From NCBI RefSeq assembly GCF_013402915.1, contig NC_050723.1:1054001-1118000 (forward strand): a stretch of 64,000 bases of DNA, given 5' to 3'. Every line of letters begins with the position of its first letter. Within the stretch, counting starts at the first letter, position 1. The translations under genes were made by a program, and so were the position numbers. The notes beneath the pieces were generated by a model. That model was not told the origin of the DNA, searched no databases, and saw nothing but the letters and a program-made list of their open reading frames with translations. This DNA is from Zygotorulaspora mrakii (lineage: Eukaryota > Ascomycota > Saccharomycetes > Saccharomycetales > Saccharomycetaceae). Below are positions 50,156 to 60,251 of this stretch, piece by piece.

Positions 50156-50498
50156 TAACTTGTAAGTAATTATTAATTAGGATTTGACCTTCAAAACTGA
50201 CATATATCATTATTCTTAGCGGATGCGCAAAAGCCTTTTTTTTTTCTTTATTGTAACGACTCTTTTAGGAAGTTACATGTGTGACAGGCAGGACGTCACA
50301 AACAAAACGGAGCCATGTATTTCGTATATTTCGTATGATTAAGATGAACTATGTTGCATTTATTAAACGTTCATGAAAAGTGCAATTACTGAAGAGCTCT
50401 CAAGAGGATGCAGTATTTAAAAGGTGATAATTCATCCATTTTTTGTCTTCAAGATTAAAATAGATGAAATACCTGACAACGTGCATGCATCATCATCA
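50156..50498. other. ASG7 promoter region
   Basis: About 340 bp between SET2 and ASG7. A T-rich run (50237-50250) precedes an alpha2-Mcm1-like operator at 50252-50279. Confidence 0.6.
50252..50279 (-). promoter_or_regulatory. alpha2-Mcm1-like operator before ASG7
   Basis: On the minus strand the site starts CATGTAAC, has an Mcm1-like centre (TTCCTAAAAGAG) and ends GTTACA. The two inverted TGTAA/TTACA halves flank the centre at nearly the spacing of the S. cerevisiae a-specific operator (one base shorter). The Mcm1 core has one mismatch to CCYWWWNNGG. It lies about 220 bp before the ASG7 ATG. In alpha cells such a site silences a-specific genes. Confidence 0.65.
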
Positions 50499-51113
50499 AT
50501 GAGCAGCTCTTTAGATGGCACTGCCGACTGCAGTACGCCTATCGGCGATACAAAATATTTAGTAGCTCCTTTCGAGGAAGAGGTGCCAGTGGCCTGTTGC
50601 GAATGCATGTCTTGCAATCTCAGCCACAGATACAAGTACGTTCTGCCTTGGTTTTGCATTGGGGGATTTGTATTACCGCTATTTTGGTTTGCAAATCTGT
50701 TTGTGTATATAAGCGTCCAATGGGTTCCAAATCATGAACCGAGATGCTGCCACCTGGAACAGTACGAACCCCCTACAAGATACGAGGCTACGGCTGATTT
50801 TAGGAGGAGGTACTTCGAAGTGGACTCAAAGACTGTGGAGTACATAGAGCAAGTGAATGGAGCGCAAGACACGGCATCCGAAATAGATTACGGCGACTCT
50901 GAGGGCTCTGTCGAGTGCATCAATTTCACTCAAGAGGGCGGACCTTCCATATCTGATAAGACTCTCCATCTCACACAGGTTGCAGCAGAGACATTGAAAG
51001 AGCACGACTATATGAGAACACTGTACAAAAGGTGGACTGGTTTAGCTGTATTAGGCACAACTTTATACGCAATCGCTATTCCCTTGATCGCGAAAGTTTC
51101 AATGCACAGATAG
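50499..51113 (+). CDS. ASG7: Asg7, a-specific regulator of G-beta signalling
   Basis: A 204-residue membrane protein (S. cerevisiae Asg7 is 209). The Cys cluster CCECMSC (near 40) leads into a hydrophobic segment (YVLPWFCIGGFVLPLFWFAN), an acidic loop with a long variable part, and a second membrane segment near the C-terminus (GLAVLGTTLYAIAIPLIAKV). The Cys cluster and VPWF-like block resemble Asg7. The synteny SET2-ASG7-TOH1 (YJL168C, YJL170C, YJL171C) is decisive. In S. cerevisiae it acts with Ste3 in new zygotes to move Ste4 from the surface and end pheromone signalling. ATG 50499 is the first ATG in frame. Confidence 0.85.
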   Translation: MSSSLDGTADCSTPIGDTKYLVAPFEEEVPVACCECMSCNLSHRYKYVLPWFCIGGFVLPLFWFANLFVYISVQWVPNHEPRCCHLEQYEPPTRYEATADFRRRYFEVDSKTVEYIEQVNGAQDTASEIDYGDSEGSVECINFTQEGGPSISDKTLHLTQVAAETLKEHDYMRTLYKRWTGLAVLGTTLYAIAIPLIAKVSMHR

Positions 51114-51493
51114 ACGCTCTCGAAGGTTTCTGCTAAGATCTGTGCACTCATTTTCGGCTACCTGATGCACTTAAAATGTGAATCCCTGCGTTAATGATGC
51201 CAAGCCGCTAGGCCACGATACAGGAAGCCCATCTGGAAAATTTCTATTTCCGTCTTTTTTGTTTCTACATAGGAAAGTTTTTCATCATGTATGATAGGAG
51301 TTTTTCGAAGGCTCGGCAAAGACAGCCATGAAAATCTTTGAATTATAAATATATAAATATATATTACTCGAAAAGATCCAGAATTTAACACGAGCTGAAC
51401 ACACTGTGCAGATCACGTAAGCCCTAGATAAACTTTTAGAGTTCAAGTTCATTCATTTAGTACATTTGGCTGAGATTTTTCCAGCGATTTAAG
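51114..51493. other. TOH1 promoter region and ASG7 3' region
   Basis: About 380 bp, with an AT-rich TATA-like stretch (51343-51365). No gene is supported. Confidence 0.45.
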
Positions 51494-52684
51494 ATGATTA
51501 ATTCAGCACTGACCATTTCCGTAGTTCTCTGTTGTTGTTTGGCAGTCGCGCGGGGCCAAGTGAGAGCTTTCGATAAGATAACCTTCAGCAATGTCGGTTT
51601 TGCCGGTACATTCCAACCAGTTTCTAGATTTAGGAACATTGGCGATGCGGACAGGTGCACCTGTGAGGTTGGTGAGAGACAGTGGTTCTCAGGAAACAAT
51701 GCGCCATTAGCAGACCATGTTTCAGTTCATTTCCGTGGACCCTTGAGATTAAGTCAGTTTGCTTACTATACCACAGGACAATACGTTATTGGTGACGACG
51801 GTACTGATTCATGGACCCGTAGAGCATACTATGGAGCATCCTCACAGGTGAGCGATAACGTCACATTCATGGGAAATGTTGGTGATAACTCTTCGTGCTT
51901 GGGAAGAGCTTTGGATTATGTCAGCTATGATGGTCTTACGAAGGCTGCGGGTTCCACATTATTAAGATCAGACAATTACATCAGCTCGGATGAAGAGTAC
52001 GCCATTTTCTCCAATGTGTCTTGTCCCAACTCCGGCCTAGGAAGAGGTTGTGGTGTTTACCGTGATGGAATCCCAGCATACTACGGATTTGATGGTGAAA
52101 CCAAGATGTTCTTATTTGAATTCGAGATGCCAAGAGAGACCCAAACCAATTCATCTTCCTTCAGTTATTACGACTTGCCAGCAATCTGGCTATTGAACGA
52201 TAACATTCCAAGGACTTCTCAATACCCCTCAAATGCGAACTGTTCATGCTGGGCAAGTGGGTGCGGTGAATTCGATATCTTCGAAGTCATGAACGGCACC
52301 CAAAGGGACAACTTTTACTCCACATTCCACACTTTCCAAGGGATTGAAGATCTAGGTACTGGTATCCAATCGTATGGGTACATTCCTAGAGACACCCAAA
52401 ACACAATGAGAGGCGGAGTAGTGTTCGATTCCGACGGTAACGTCGCGACCTTCCTATCGAACTCCACACAATTCGGCGCCAACATATCGGTCTCAGACAT
52501 ATCTTCTTTGCTCGCAGATTTCTCCACCTCCCAGTCCTATTCGAGCGCCTTGGCCTCAATATCGGGCACAGCCCCTACTACAACTTCGAGATCAAGCGGT
52601 TTCGCCCTCACCGAAAAACAAGGTGGTCTGTGGTACTACCTCTTTACTCTGTGTACTGCAATCGCCCACATTTTTGTGATCTGA
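51494..52684 (+). CDS. TOH1: Toh1, GPI-anchored cell wall protein
   Basis: A 396-residue secreted protein (S. cerevisiae YJL171C, 396). A signal peptide at 1-21 (ALTISVVLCCCLAVARG) precedes a Cys- and N-glycosylation-rich domain of the DUF2403/DUF2401 fungal wall family. Blocks are WASGCGEFDIFEVMNGTQ, which resembles a glycoside-hydrolase-16-like active-site loop with its Glu-Phe-Asp, and TFHTFQG. The C-terminus is Ser/Thr-rich and ends in a hydrophobic GPI-addition signal (LWYYLFTLCTAIAHIFVI). The enzymatic activity is not established. Confidence 0.93.
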   Translation: MINSALTISVVLCCCLAVARGQVRAFDKITFSNVGFAGTFQPVSRFRNIGDADRCTCEVGERQWFSGNNAPLADHVSVHFRGPLRLSQFAYYTTGQYVIGDDGTDSWTRRAYYGASSQVSDNVTFMGNVGDNSSCLGRALDYVSYDGLTKAAGSTLLRSDNYISSDEEYAIFSNVSCPNSGLGRGCGVYRDGIPAYYGFDGETKMFLFEFEMPRETQTNSSSFSYYDLPAIWLLNDNIPRTSQYPSNANCSCWASGCGEFDIFEVMNGTQRDNFYSTFHTFQGIEDLGTGIQSYGYIPRDTQNTMRGGVVFDSDGNVATFLSNSTQFGANISVSDISSLLADFSTSQSYSSALASISGTAPTTTSRSSGFALTEKQGGLWYYLFTLCTAIAHIFVI

Positions 52685-53192
52685 GCATAGTTCGACGAGC
52701 CCGTGGATTCTTCACCTTTTGCAATCCCATTCTACACATTTAAATAAAACAAGTGCTGCTCACATGCCACTACAATACCAATGCACAATTAAGGAGCAGT
52801 TGCACCTATATAGATTAGAATAGAATATACATATGTTTAAATGTGTATTCAATATGATGGATTATTCAATATCTTGGTAATAGCTGTCCGGCGTATTGTT
52901 CAACATTTGTCCGACACTTGTCCGGTTTTGCAGCCTCGTGCGCCTCCGCACCTTCCCCTTTCCGTCTTTATGCCCCCTTCCCCATACAGGTCAGCGAAAC
53001 CTGCGCGCCCTTTGAAGAACGACACAACGAAGGGCCGGGATATCACCTGGACTGGCGCCATTAATTCAACATGATTATCAATGATATCAGGGGAATATAA
53101 AACGTTTACAAGTGTATCCTTTCAGGTCACGGTATAAAATATACAGGAATTGAAGTTCTTGGAGCATTATTTGTTTTTCACCTGTTCGAGGA
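52685..53192. other. AIM17 promoter region and likely synteny breakpoint
   Basis: About 510 bp between the YJL171 block (TOH1) and the YHL021 block (AIM17). It has three TGTCCG copies (52885, 52908, 52919). No gene is supported. Confidence 0.6.
52885..52924 (+). repeat. Three TGTCCG copies before AIM17
   Basis: TGTCCG at 52885-52890, 52908-52913 and 52919-52924, the reverse complement of the CGGACA core seen three times before the UGX2-like gene. They lie 270-310 bp upstream of AIM17. Confidence 0.85.
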
Positions 53193-54560
53193 ATGCTTTG
53201 CCAGCGAATGCTTTTTAAATCGATTGCCAGACGGTGCTACACTGCTGGACTACCTAAACGGGGCAGATTGAGTTCGCCAGAAAGTGACGCCAGAATACTC
53301 AAGACGTTTTTCAGTAAGGATTCAACCACAATAACATTTATCACGAGCGATACTCCCAATCATGAACCATTCACAGTGACGTTCAACAATCTTTTCCTGA
53401 GGGACTCGTGCAAGTCCGGGCGTTCAGTTGATCCTGCTTCGGGGCAGAAACTCTTCACGACGGGCCAATTGGTGCTAAATCCAGCCTCGACAGTGCCGGA
53501 AATGGTCAGGATCACGCCAGATTCCAAAAACGTGGAAATCAGCTGGAAGGACGGTGATTCGTACAAGTACTCATTGGATTTCTTCTACGAGTTCAAGGGG
53601 TCAACTTTTGTGACAAACTCGTTGAGAAAGTCGTCATCGAAGCATCGGCCTGTGCTGTGGGATGAAGACACGTTGAAGAAGAACATGGGCGAGTTGGTGT
53701 CTACCAGTTTTGCAGAGTTTCTGAGCGACGAAAAAATCTTGTACCAGGCCTTGGTCAATTTGCAAAGGTACGGCTTGACGTTCGTTAGCAATATCGATAA
53801 GGGAGATCATGATGCCGTTAAGAAGATCTGCGAGAGAATAGGTCCTATCAGAAGCACATTTTATGGGGAAACGTTTGATGTGAAAAATTCAACTCACACC
53901 ACTTCAAATATTGCTTACTCCAATCTGGCGCTGCCATTTCATCAGGACCTGTTGTATTTGGAGAACGTACCGGGGTTTCAATTGCTGCACTCGATTCACA
54001 ATCCCTATGAGGAGGGAGATGCAGGGACGAGTCTTTTTGTCGATGCATTCCATGCAGCTCGATTTGTTCGTGAACAGGATGCGGAAGGATACGAGGCAAT
54101 GCAACATGTACCTGTCAATTATCATTATATGAAGGATGGGTATAGGTTTTATCAGTCCAGGCCAATGGTTGAGCATTACGACATTAACGAATCGAATACT
54201 ATGATGAGTAACTATGAGTCTTTGATAAAAAATGTGATGTACTCCCCGCCTTTCCAAAGTGAGTTTACAACAGGTATTTATGAAAAATCTCCAGAGACTC
54301 AAACCTCACCCGGTAAATTAACTGAGAGATTTCTATTTAGAGACTTCACCCATGCCTTGGGCATCTTTGATAGTCACATCAACCAACCAGAAAATCAATT
54401 CAAGCTGAAATTGCCAGAGAATACATGTGTCATTTTCAACAACAGAAGAATTCTCCACGCTAGAACTGCTTTTACGGGGTCTTCAAGGTGGTTCAGAGGG
54501 TGTTATTTGGATAGGGACTCTTTCAAGAGTAAGCTGAAATTTCTAGAAGAAAAATACTAA
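53193..54560 (+). CDS. AIM17: Aim17, gamma-butyrobetaine hydroxylase-like mitochondrial dioxygenase
   Basis: A 455-residue protein of the TauD/gamma-butyrobetaine-trimethyllysine hydroxylase family. A basic N-terminus (RMLFKSIARRCYTAGLPKRG) looks like a mitochondrial presequence. The GBBH-like N-terminal domain follows (FNNLFLRDSCKSG). The iron triad is His250 and Asp252 (LPFHQDLLYL) with His422 (NNRRILHARTAF). S. cerevisiae Aim17 (YHL021C) has no proven substrate; carnitine-pathway chemistry is only suggested by the family. SPO11 follows on the same strand, as in YHL021C-YHL022C. Confidence 0.93.
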   Translation: MLCQRMLFKSIARRCYTAGLPKRGRLSSPESDARILKTFFSKDSTTITFITSDTPNHEPFTVTFNNLFLRDSCKSGRSVDPASGQKLFTTGQLVLNPASTVPEMVRITPDSKNVEISWKDGDSYKYSLDFFYEFKGSTFVTNSLRKSSSKHRPVLWDEDTLKKNMGELVSTSFAEFLSDEKILYQALVNLQRYGLTFVSNIDKGDHDAVKKICERIGPIRSTFYGETFDVKNSTHTTSNIAYSNLALPFHQDLLYLENVPGFQLLHSIHNPYEEGDAGTSLFVDAFHAARFVREQDAEGYEAMQHVPVNYHYMKDGYRFYQSRPMVEHYDINESNTMMSNYESLIKNVMYSPPFQSEFTTGIYEKSPETQTSPGKLTERFLFRDFTHALGIFDSHINQPENQFKLKLPENTCVIFNNRRILHARTAFTGSSRWFRGCYLDRDSFKSKLKFLEEKY

Positions 54561-54570
54561 TAGCCGCCGA
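54561..54570 (+). promoter_or_regulatory. URS1 (Ume6) site before SPO11
   Basis: TAGCCGCCGA is a perfect URS1, starting at the base after the AIM17 stop codon and 108 bp before the SPO11 ATG. Ume6 represses early meiotic genes at URS1 in growing cells and, with Ime1, activates them in meiosis. Confidence 0.85.
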
Positions 54571-54677
54571 GCTTGCGCTAAAAAAATGAAATCATCAACA
54601 AGGATCCATATACATACACAGTTATATATATATATATATAAATGTGTTTATAACAGCTTTGCGCTCGAGAAATCATT

Positions 54678-55757
54678 ATGAAAGAATGTTTGAATGACTA
54701 TATGAAGCAATGCTCGACCAAGCATGACCTTTTAGAAGCATTGAAATCTCCGTCACGAACAATTTATGTAACTGTCTTTCAAGGATCTGTTTTAGACACA
54801 ATAGAATCAATTTTATCACTAGCAAGAAACTCCATCGAGCATCATCAGCAACCGATTAAATTCATTTTGGGAGGCTCAGCGAAACCACTATTGTTCCCCA
54901 GCTTGAATGACCCTAATTCCACTAATAAAATTTCAGTTCTCCTTACACTGCTACGTACCATCCATAAATGCTTGGAGGAAAAGGAGGTGAGAACGATACG
55001 AGACATCTACTATTCCAATGTTGAGTTATATAGAAATCAAAAGAAAGTAGATTATTGGCTTTCGACAATTGTGAGGAGCTTCCATTTACCATCAAAAGAG
55101 TATCTCAATATTGTTCCCGCGCAGAAAGGCTTATGCTACACAACTTTAGGGATTAATGTGGAAACTGACGACATGCAGAGCGCAATAATGAAAGATTCCT
55201 CTGTGTTGATCCCGCACTTGAAGCAAAACTCTAAACTGACACTAGTTGAATATACAGATACAAGACTGGCACTCATTGTGCTCGAGAAAGAGGCAGTCTA
55301 CAATAAACTGGTGGATGCCTATAGTAAAGAGCTCCAGCCACATAACGTTATAATTGTTACCGGAAAGGGCTATCCAGATTTTTTGACAAGGCTTTTCTTA
55401 AATAAACTTCAATCGTTTGCATCCTGTATCAAAAGTTGGAGCATTTATACAGACGCAGATCCTCATGGTATTGACATCGCATTGAAATATATGGAAAACG
55501 ATCACAATCCTCTCTACAAATGTGATCTCCTTGAATACAGAGGTGTCCGTTTATGTCAACTGCTGAGGCACAAAGACGTGCAATTTTTGGAACTTTCGCA
55601 AAGAGATGTTTCACTAGCAATCAAATTACTTGATAGGCTTACCGATAGCACTCACTGTGAGAGCCATTTATTTTTAATTGAGCTTCAGAGACAACTATTT
55701 TACTATAAAAAGGCAGAGATGAACGCCATAGACAAGGATCACTTCTTTTCACATTAA
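54678..55757 (+). CDS. SPO11: Spo11, meiotic double-strand-break transesterase
   Basis: A 359-residue topoisomerase VI A-like protein (S. cerevisiae 398). The winged-helix (CAP) motif TIRDIYYSNVELY holds the catalytic tyrosine, most likely Tyr112 (the second of the pair). The Toprim domain has LEKEAVYNKL (Glu203) and TDADPHGIDI (Asp259, Asp261) for magnesium. Spo11 cuts both strands through a 5'-phosphotyrosyl link to start meiotic recombination. An AT dinucleotide run (54623-54641) sits in the promoter. The upstream URS1 agrees with meiotic expression, so the species is expected to have a sexual cycle. Confidence 0.96.
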   Translation: MKECLNDYMKQCSTKHDLLEALKSPSRTIYVTVFQGSVLDTIESILSLARNSIEHHQQPIKFILGGSAKPLLFPSLNDPNSTNKISVLLTLLRTIHKCLEEKEVRTIRDIYYSNVELYRNQKKVDYWLSTIVRSFHLPSKEYLNIVPAQKGLCYTTLGINVETDDMQSAIMKDSSVLIPHLKQNSKLTLVEYTDTRLALIVLEKEAVYNKLVDAYSKELQPHNVIIVTGKGYPDFLTRLFLNKLQSFASCIKSWSIYTDADPHGIDIALKYMENDHNPLYKCDLLEYRGVRLCQLLRHKDVQFLELSQRDVSLAIKLLDRLTDSTHCESHLFLIELQRQLFYYKKAEMNAIDKDHFFSH

Positions 55758-55958
55758 GTAGGATGAACGCGTCTTGTTGCATTATATTCTTGGAAGGTCA
55801 CTTTTTTTTGGGTTAACGTGTTCAATGAAAAAAAAAATGATTTAACTAAACCAAACAGAGGGCTCACACTTACATAATAATTTAACCTGTTACAGCTAGA
55901 AAGTCATAGGCTAGGGAGGTTTTGCAAGTATACATTGAAATCTCAAAGTTTGTGTGCA

Positions 55959-56597
55959 ATGACATCTCTTTCTTACTCTATAATTGCTGCAATTCTCCTT
56001 TGTGTGCCTAATTTAGTTCAGGCCGCTAGTTCGAATTATGCACCAGTAGCAATTAATCTTCCCGCCTTCAGCAAGGAATGCCTATACTTTGATCTGGTGT
56101 CACACGATGACTCTTTGGTTGTCAGCTATCAAGTCTTGGCTGGTGGTAACTTTGAAGTTGACTTCCAGATAACTGCACCAGACGGAACAGAAATTGTGAA
56201 TGAGAAGCAGAAAAAGTTCTCTGACTTTCTAGTGAGATCATATGGTTTGGGACAATATGAATTCTGTTTCAGTAATACCTACGGAACTGCTTTGAAAAAA
56301 ATAGAAATTGTATTAGAATTAGAAAAGGGTAGTATCGCCAGTGAAGGTGAAGAATCCCCTGAAGATATTATTGCCAGTAACTCAATTGAAGAGATTGATA
56401 GAAGTCTTTTGATGATCACCAAAACAATGAGTAATCTAAGAGGAAGGGAGCATAGGAATAAATCTACTGTCGAATCTACTGGGTCAAGACTCACTTGGCT
56501 ATCTTTGCTAATAATGGGTGTTACCGTTGGAATCAGCGTCTTACAGGCACTGATTATTCAATTCTTTTTCCAGAGTCGTTCAAGGAATTACGTATGA
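55959..56597 (+). CDS. p24-family cargo receptor, ancestor of Erp2/Erp4
   Basis: A 212-residue type I membrane protein. It has a signal peptide (SYSIIAAILLCVPNLVQA), a GOLD domain (APVAINLPAFSKECLYFDLV; FEVDFQITAPDGTEIV; YEFCFSNTYGTALKK), a coiled coil, one membrane segment and a short cytosolic tail with FF near RSRNYV. p24 proteins cycle between ER and Golgi in COPII/COPI vesicles and help GPI-protein export. It is closest in sequence to Erp2 (YAL007C)/Erp4 (YOR016C). Neighbours FUN14 (YAL008W) and RTS1 (YOR014W) show it stands for both. ATG 55959 is the first ATG of the frame. Confidence 0.93.
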   Translation: MTSLSYSIIAAILLCVPNLVQAASSNYAPVAINLPAFSKECLYFDLVSHDDSLVVSYQVLAGGNFEVDFQITAPDGTEIVNEKQKKFSDFLVRSYGLGQYEFCFSNTYGTALKKIEIVLELEKGSIASEGEESPEDIIASNSIEEIDRSLLMITKTMSNLRGREHRNKSTVESTGSRLTWLSLLIMGVTVGISVLQALIIQFFFQSRSRNYV

Positions 56598-56683
56598 GTA
56601 ATTGTAGTGCTACCTCTGCAAATATGCATACATACATAAATAGATATAAAATTCTAGAAGTCAAATGTCAAAATGACTCCAAA

Positions 56684-57265
56684 TCAAATATTAGCGGCAG
56701 CTAATATAAAAGTCAAAAGAAATGATATCTTGAAACTAGGCCTCTCCCAAAGCAAGGTGTTCAAATCAATCGTCTCCTTGCCGCTCTTGATGATATATTT
56801 CGAAAATAGATGGCTGGTGGCATTTTTGTTGATGATTTCTCTATTCTGTAACCACTGTAAAGCCAAGAATCCAACTCCAGTGCAATAAACCAGTAAGGTG
56901 GATATCTTTCCCATTATTACACCCAGGACTAGACCACATAATGATCCAATGCAAAGTTGTCTATAGTCTACCTTTCCATTTAGGCGTGATGTTCTTTTGA
57001 CGGGAGGCTCTTTTGGAAAGTCCAATTGCTGCTTCAGGTCAGATTTCTCCTCAAAGGAGACCAATGCATCATTATAAATCAGATTTCTGGAATTGTGTAT
57101 CCAAGGAGCAGCAATTCCAATTGAGGTTGCCAGTGTCAATCCTGTTACTCGAGGTGTCACTTTAGGAAATCTCAGAGTCGAAAAACGAACCGGGGCAGAT
57201 AGTCTATTTAAAGCTAGTCTCTTAAAGCCATTGAATAGAAGTTGTTGGTTGATAAAGGCAGTCAT
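56684..57265 (-). CDS. FUN14: Fun14, mitochondrial outer-membrane FUNDC1 family protein
   Basis: A 193-residue protein (S. cerevisiae 198). The N-terminus is basic (INQQLLFNGFKRLALNRLSAPVR). The membrane domain has the family block YRQLCIGSLCGLVLGVIMGKISTLLV and a further hydrophobic segment at the C-terminus. FUNDC1-family proteins act in mitochondrial membranes, and in mammals in mitophagy and ER contacts; the yeast role is not well defined. It is convergent with the p24 gene, matching the YAL007C-YAL008W pair. Confidence 0.92.
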   Translation of the reverse strand: MTAFINQQLLFNGFKRLALNRLSAPVRFSTLRFPKVTPRVTGLTLATSIGIAAPWIHNSRNLIYNDALVSFEEKSDLKQQLDFPKEPPVKRTSRLNGKVDYRQLCIGSLCGLVLGVIMGKISTLLVYCTGVGFLALQWLQNREIINKNATSHLFSKYIIKSGKETIDLNTLLWERPSFKISFLLTFILAAANI

Positions 57266-57592
57266 ATTGAGAGTTTAATAATATTTTGATTATACCATTT
57301 ACTGTTTTTTCAAATTTTTGATTTATTATTTTTATCTCCCCCCTGACAACTTCAATGTTGTTAAAACTGTGCAAGACAAAAAAACAAGGTCTTCGTCTTC
57401 CTCCCTAAAAAATTGAAAAGACTGACAGCACTTGAACTAACAGGTTGTGATTTTGATGATGTATACACATATATACACATATATACACATATATACAGTA
57501 TATACAATACAGAATACCTTGAGAGTTGTATAATGTCTGGGTATTGTTCCTCTTTTTGAAACATGAGAAGTTTAATGTAACTGGCGTATCTT
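57266..57592. other. FUN14 promoter and RTS1 3' region
   Basis: About 325 bp, with a 10-bp tandem repeat (57462-57497). No gene is supported. Confidence 0.5.
57462..57497. repeat. 10-bp tandem repeat, unit ATATACACAT
   Basis: About three and a half copies of ATATACACAT in a row, ending in ATATACAG. It lies between FUN14 and RTS1 and is likely to vary in number between strains. Confidence 0.85.
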
Positions 57593-59911
57593 CTACTTTG
57601 AGGGTTCTATCCCTTTGCTGGATTTTGTATCGGCTATCTCACCCAGGTCTTTCCTTTGTTCGTCCCCGAGTACCTGTTGTTCGTTCTTTTTATAACACTC
57701 TTGTTGACCATCAAACATTTGCTCATGATCTCGAGTGTTGTCTTCGACTTGAATTTCCATACTACTCACATTATTTGAAGTTTTCTCATTCTCCTCACCA
57801 ATTCTCAAATTTCTAACATATTCGTCTAATCTATTCCAGTTTTCCTTTCTCTCCGCCTTACGTTTTTGCGTCTCTTTAACACTGGACAAATATAATGAAT
57901 TACAGTTTTCATAAAGAATTGGGTTCGTTTCCAGAAAAATTTTTAAAGCTTTGAAAGCCATTGCATGAATTGCCCTGTTCCATGAGCCTGAATTGATTGC
58001 TTGCTCAACAAGCATGTAAGGATCGGATGTTCCATCTTCACCATTTACGGCATCCAATTCTAATTGTGATGTCAATTCATATAATGCGGGGAAAATAATC
58101 GGAAGGATGACTTCTGCATTTTCAATGCATAGATTCAGGAAATACTCGTTATTCCAATAACTTAAAACCTTCTCTGCAACTTGAAAATGTGGCGATGAAA
58201 TACATTTTGCAAGCTGAACAAAAAGTGGTACCTCCACCTTGATAAATTCTAGTGGCTCAATAACCTCAAATATATCTTCAATTTCGTTCAAAAACATGAT
58301 TTCTTTTGTGGAATTAATTTTGGGCCAATAACGCAGCAGTCCCATCACTACTTCTTCCGTTAGTAAGGGCTCCTTTTCTAAAAACTGAACGATACAGTAT
58401 GCTAATTGTGGGTGATAAAGGGATAAGCATCTAACTTTATGCAATGGAATTAAAACTCTAACGAGAAATACCTTGTGTTCCTCTTTCAAAGGTAATGCAA
58501 ATCCGTTGATAATGGAGCCTAGAATCTCTAATAACTCTGCTACACCATTGAATCTTTCTGTCTCATAAACAAATTGTAAAAAAATGTTATTGATTGATCG
58601 ACGAATGAAACTTCTTAAACTTAAAAACTTTCCATAAATTCTGTGGAGAGTTGTTTTTAAACAATCCCTCTCTCTTATATCTTCACTATCAAACAATTCT
58701 AATAATTTCAATAGAAATTCTTGGTCAATGTACTGTTTCGCTATTTGATGATTAAAGTCAGGGCTTTCCACGAATCTTAAAAAAAATTCATATACTAATT
58801 GCATATGAGGCCAAGCTAATTCATTGACTGGTTCATCTTCATCCGGATCGTATATGTCACCTACTGGATTCACTGGTGGTGGTATGGGTCTGAACAGATT
58901 TATCTTAAACATGGCAACAACATGTGAATACATTTCATGAGAGTAAGTGAATCTATTCGTCACAATGAATTCAATTAATTCTTGCAATGTTATGCGTTTT
59001 ATTTCTTTTCCCTGAATATCGAAGCTTGGATCATTAAAGTCAAACATTGTATTACATTGGTCTACTTTTGCAATGAAAAGAGCTATAGTTTCCTCCGGTG
59101 ATACATCATCAAAGCTTGGGAGTTTTGTTATTTGTGTGTATCTTGAGGGTTCAAACCTCGAAGACGAATGACGTTGTGGAACCTTTATCAAATCAACATC
59201 AGTATCAGGATTCAGCTTTGTAGGTGTAGGAAGTTTTTCAAATGAGTGCGACAACCTAGGAATATCTATACCCGAAGGTGATGAAGAAGGGCTGTTTCCT
59301 GGGGAAAGATGATCTCTAGCAGAGGCGTTTACCCCTGTCGCACTTTGTACCGGTAGTGCGTAGGGCGAACTTGTTGGAAAAGATGCTGTTGCAATAGAGC
59401 TTGGAGAAGTTTGGGGAATTGTTGCTGCAGCTATTAGGGTAGGATGACTTTTGCCTCCGCTTCTCGGTTCTCCTGATGTATCCTCTTTGGTGGAGTGAGC
59501 AGTTGATGGGAGTGCTAGAGACGAGTCTTGCTCCCTTTCCTTTGAAGTGAGAGAGGCAACAGGGGTTGCGTTTCTCATTTGCTTGGAGCCTGAAGATCCA
59601 GAAGATCCTGGGGTTTTTTGTTTTGAGGTACCGTTGCTTGAGTGATGCTTACCAGAACTGGAACCTGAGGTCAGACCAGAACCAGAACTCACTCCACCTG
59701 AGCTTGAGTTACCTGAAGTAGAAGACACCTTTGTTCTATCCGAGGATGATCTACTACTACTGTTGGCTGTTGTGGATCCCGATGAATCTGTGGGACTGCT
59801 CTTCTTGTGTTCCGACACAGATTCTTTTTCTTTATCTTTCTTCTTATGGCCATTTGATGAAGAAGACCCAGTGGCCTTCTTCATCAATTTCTGTTTGAAG
59901 CCACGCATCAT
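57593..59911 (-). CDS. RTS1: Rts1, B56-type regulatory subunit of PP2A
   Basis: A 772-residue protein (S. cerevisiae 757). It starts [19 protein letters not shown] and has a 240-residue Ser/Thr-rich head, then [20 protein letters not shown] and the B56 HEAT-like domain (about 255-690), nearly identical to S. cerevisiae: [20 protein letters not shown] and [19 protein letters not shown]. Rts1 steers PP2A to septins, kinetochores and centromeric shugoshin, and controls cell size and stress responses. Two ATG codons lie at the start. Confidence 0.97.
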   Translation of the reverse strand: MMRGFKQKLMKKATGSSSSNGHKKKDKEKESVSEHKKSSPTDSSGSTTANSSSRSSSDRTKVSSTSGNSSSGGVSSGSGLTSGSSSGKHHSSNGTSKQKTPGSSGSSGSKQMRNATPVASLTSKEREQDSSLALPSTAHSTKEDTSGEPRSGGKSHPTLIAAATIPQTSPSSIATASFPTSSPYALPVQSATGVNASARDHLSPGNSPSSSPSGIDIPRLSHSFEKLPTPTKLNPDTDVDLIKVPQRHSSSRFEPSRYTQITKLPSFDDVSPEETIALFIAKVDQCNTMFDFNDPSFDIQGKEIKRITLQELIEFIVTNRFTYSHEMYSHVVAMFKINLFRPIPPPVNPVGDIYDPDEDEPVNELAWPHMQLVYEFFLRFVESPDFNHQIAKQYIDQEFLLKLLELFDSEDIRERDCLKTTLHRIYGKFLSLRSFIRRSINNIFLQFVYETERFNGVAELLEILGSIINGFALPLKEEHKVFLVRVLIPLHKVRCLSLYHPQLAYCIVQFLEKEPLLTEEVVMGLLRYWPKINSTKEIMFLNEIEDIFEVIEPLEFIKVEVPLFVQLAKCISSPHFQVAEKVLSYWNNEYFLNLCIENAEVILPIIFPALYELTSQLELDAVNGEDGTSDPYMLVEQAINSGSWNRAIHAMAFKALKIFLETNPILYENCNSLYLSSVKETQKRKAERKENWNRLDEYVRNLRIGEENEKTSNNVSSMEIQVEDNTRDHEQMFDGQQECYKKNEQQVLGDEQRKDLGEIADTKSSKGIEPSK

Positions 59912-60244
59912 ATTGATATGAAATGCAAGTGTGAGTGACTTTTACCTATATTACCTTTGTGGTATACCCAAAGTAAAACAAAATAAAAACAAAATACAAT
60001 TTAAAAAAAAGTGGCCACCAAAGCTGAAAAGAAAATGTTTTAGCTGTCAATTGAACAAATGACCTTATGTCACTTCCTAAATGAAATTAGCCTTAAACAG
60101 TGCAGCGTTGAACTTATTCTTTCAGGTGTCTCGGTGTCTTGACCTCTCGTTATTTTCTATCTTGCGAGAAAACCAGATTGAATTTCACGAACTTTTAGGA
60201 AAGGGGGGGAAGTCAACCTTTTTAAACGCTACAACCACCGCGGA

Positions 60245-60251
60245 CGGGTAA
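60245..60251 (+). promoter_or_regulatory. Reb1-type site before RTS1
   Basis: CGGGTAA (TTACCCG on the gene strand), about 335 bp upstream of the RTS1 start. It matches the Reb1 consensus. Confidence 0.45.
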
